Shown here one piece after another: positions 63,588 to 64,000 of a DNA stretch of 64,000 nt. The stretch lies in contig NZ_CP147251.1 in assembly GCF_017426705.2 (NCBI RefSeq), positions 602,501 through 666,500 of the forward strand, given 5' to 3'. Under the pieces are notes generated by a model. The model made no database searches. It saw nothing but the letters and a program-made list of their open reading frames with translations, and was not told the origin of the DNA. A program made the translations under genes and the position numbers. The first letter of the stretch is position 1, and each line of letters opens with the position of its first letter. The stretch comes from Enterococcus sp. DIV2402 (GTDB lineage Bacteria; Bacillota; Bacilli; Lactobacillales; Enterococcaceae).

Positions 63588-64000
63588 ATGCGTGTAAAAA
63601 AATTTGCAAGTATTGTTTTGATGGTAGGAGTATGTGTGAGTATACTTGCCGGATGCGGGAATTCATCAGATGATTCAAAATCATCAGGTTCATCAAAAGG
63701 CGGAAGTAATGAAATTGTTTTTTGGAATCCTTTTACTGGACCAGATGGATCAAATATCAAAGCGATGGTTGATGAGTATAATAAAACCAATCCAGAATTT
63801 AAAGTGAAAAATGTTTCTATGAAAGAAGGGGATATGTATACTAAAATCCCTACAGTTGTTAACTCTGGTAAAAATATACCAGACTTAAATATTATTCATG
63901 CTGAACGAATCAAGCAATACAAAGATAATGATATGCTACAAGCGTACGATGATGCTTTGACTGATTATCCAGAAATTAAAGCAGAAAACTATGTACCAGA
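63588..64000 (+). CDS. Sugar ABC transporter substrate-binding lipoprotein (partial)
   Basis: The first 137 codons run off the window. Signal peptide with lipobox LAGC (Cys near 24), then a Ser/Gly-rich linker (about 28-43) and the start of an SBP_bac_1 domain (NEIVFWNPFTGPDGSNIKAM, then YTKIPTVVNSGKNIPDLNII). Probably binds an oligosaccharide or sugar. ATG 63588 follows GGGGGACTGG. Repressor (62449) and cre-like site upstream suggest induction by the sugar and catabolite repression. Confidence 0.85.
   Translation, partial: MRVKKFASIVLMVGVCVSILAGCGNSSDDSKSSGSSKGGSNEIVFWNPFTGPDGSNIKAMVDEYNKTNPEFKVKNVSMKEGDMYTKIPTVVNSGKNIPDLNIIHAERIKQYKDNDMLQAYDDALTDYPEIKAENYVP

Overview
The window looks like chromosomal DNA from a low-GC lactic acid bacterium, most likely an Enterococcus or close relative. 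The evidence is AT-rich codon use with strong AGGAGG-type ribosome binding sites, an SMK-box (SAM-III) riboswitch in front of metK (a Lactobacillales hallmark), many PTS genes with CcpA-type cre sites, a T-box in front of leuA, and an EfrAB-like ABC exporter. I see no prophage, integrase, transposase gene, CRISPR array or rRNA gene.

Layout. 1-600: the end of a tRNA cluster (a 3' piece of probable fMet, then Asp, Phe, Gly, Ile, Ser, Glu) with a terminator. 700-4394: metK with its riboswitch, a 14-TM-type drug exporter and a secreted-ester-type esterase. 4427-10128: a cre-preceded ascorbate-family (UlaAB-like) PTS operon with a PRD/EIIA regulator and a two-part transketolase. 10200-16423: a TetR gene diverging from a heterodimeric ABC exporter, then a second TetR gene with a palindromic operator, coupled to a stand-alone beta-ketoacyl-ACP synthase II. 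16457-18188: proC and a multiply frameshifted DMT transporter pseudogene. 18368-25439: an AraC regulator and a galactitol-type PTS operon with a polyol dehydrogenase and an RpiB isomerase. 25434-27534: an Arr-type (rifampin) ADP-ribosyltransferase, a YwqG-like protein and a frameshifted CPBP protease.

27581-36465: a LysR gene diverging from a ten-gene organosulfur salvage operon (flavin reductase, acetyltransferase, amino-acid-type ABC transporter with two paralogous binding proteins, two flavin monooxygenases, glutaredoxin-like protein). It is laid out much like the Bacillus ytm/ytn and yxe operons. 36505-46075: housekeeping and accessory genes, including T-box-controlled leuA, an M42 aminopeptidase, a VanZ-like protein and a TetR/reductase pair. 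46224-49752: a class I amidotransferase and a GGDEF/HD-GYP cyclic-di-GMP protein broken by a frameshift near its end. 49765-58951: an APC transporter, alkaline phosphatase and many small single genes (VOC, cytidine deaminase, YghU-like GST, RpiB/LacA relative, ClbS/DfsB-like).

59100-61189: a two-gene unit, a GIY-YIG nuclease fused to a DUF2075-type P-loop helicase/ATPase and translationally coupled to a MazG-like nucleotide pyrophosphohydrolase. This is the best candidate for an undescribed or poorly described system (possible anti-phage function). After a small MGMT-family gene and gene relics, the window ends with an ArsR-type regulator diverging from a sugar ABC binding lipoprotein. Three copies of an inverted motif lie between them.

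Two other unusual signals stand out. At 10052-10128 and 16338-16423, intergenic terminator hairpins contain a shared core resembling the terminal repeats of IS3-family elements. The window also carries at least three decaying or frameshifted genes. All calls rest on reading the sequence. No database search was run.
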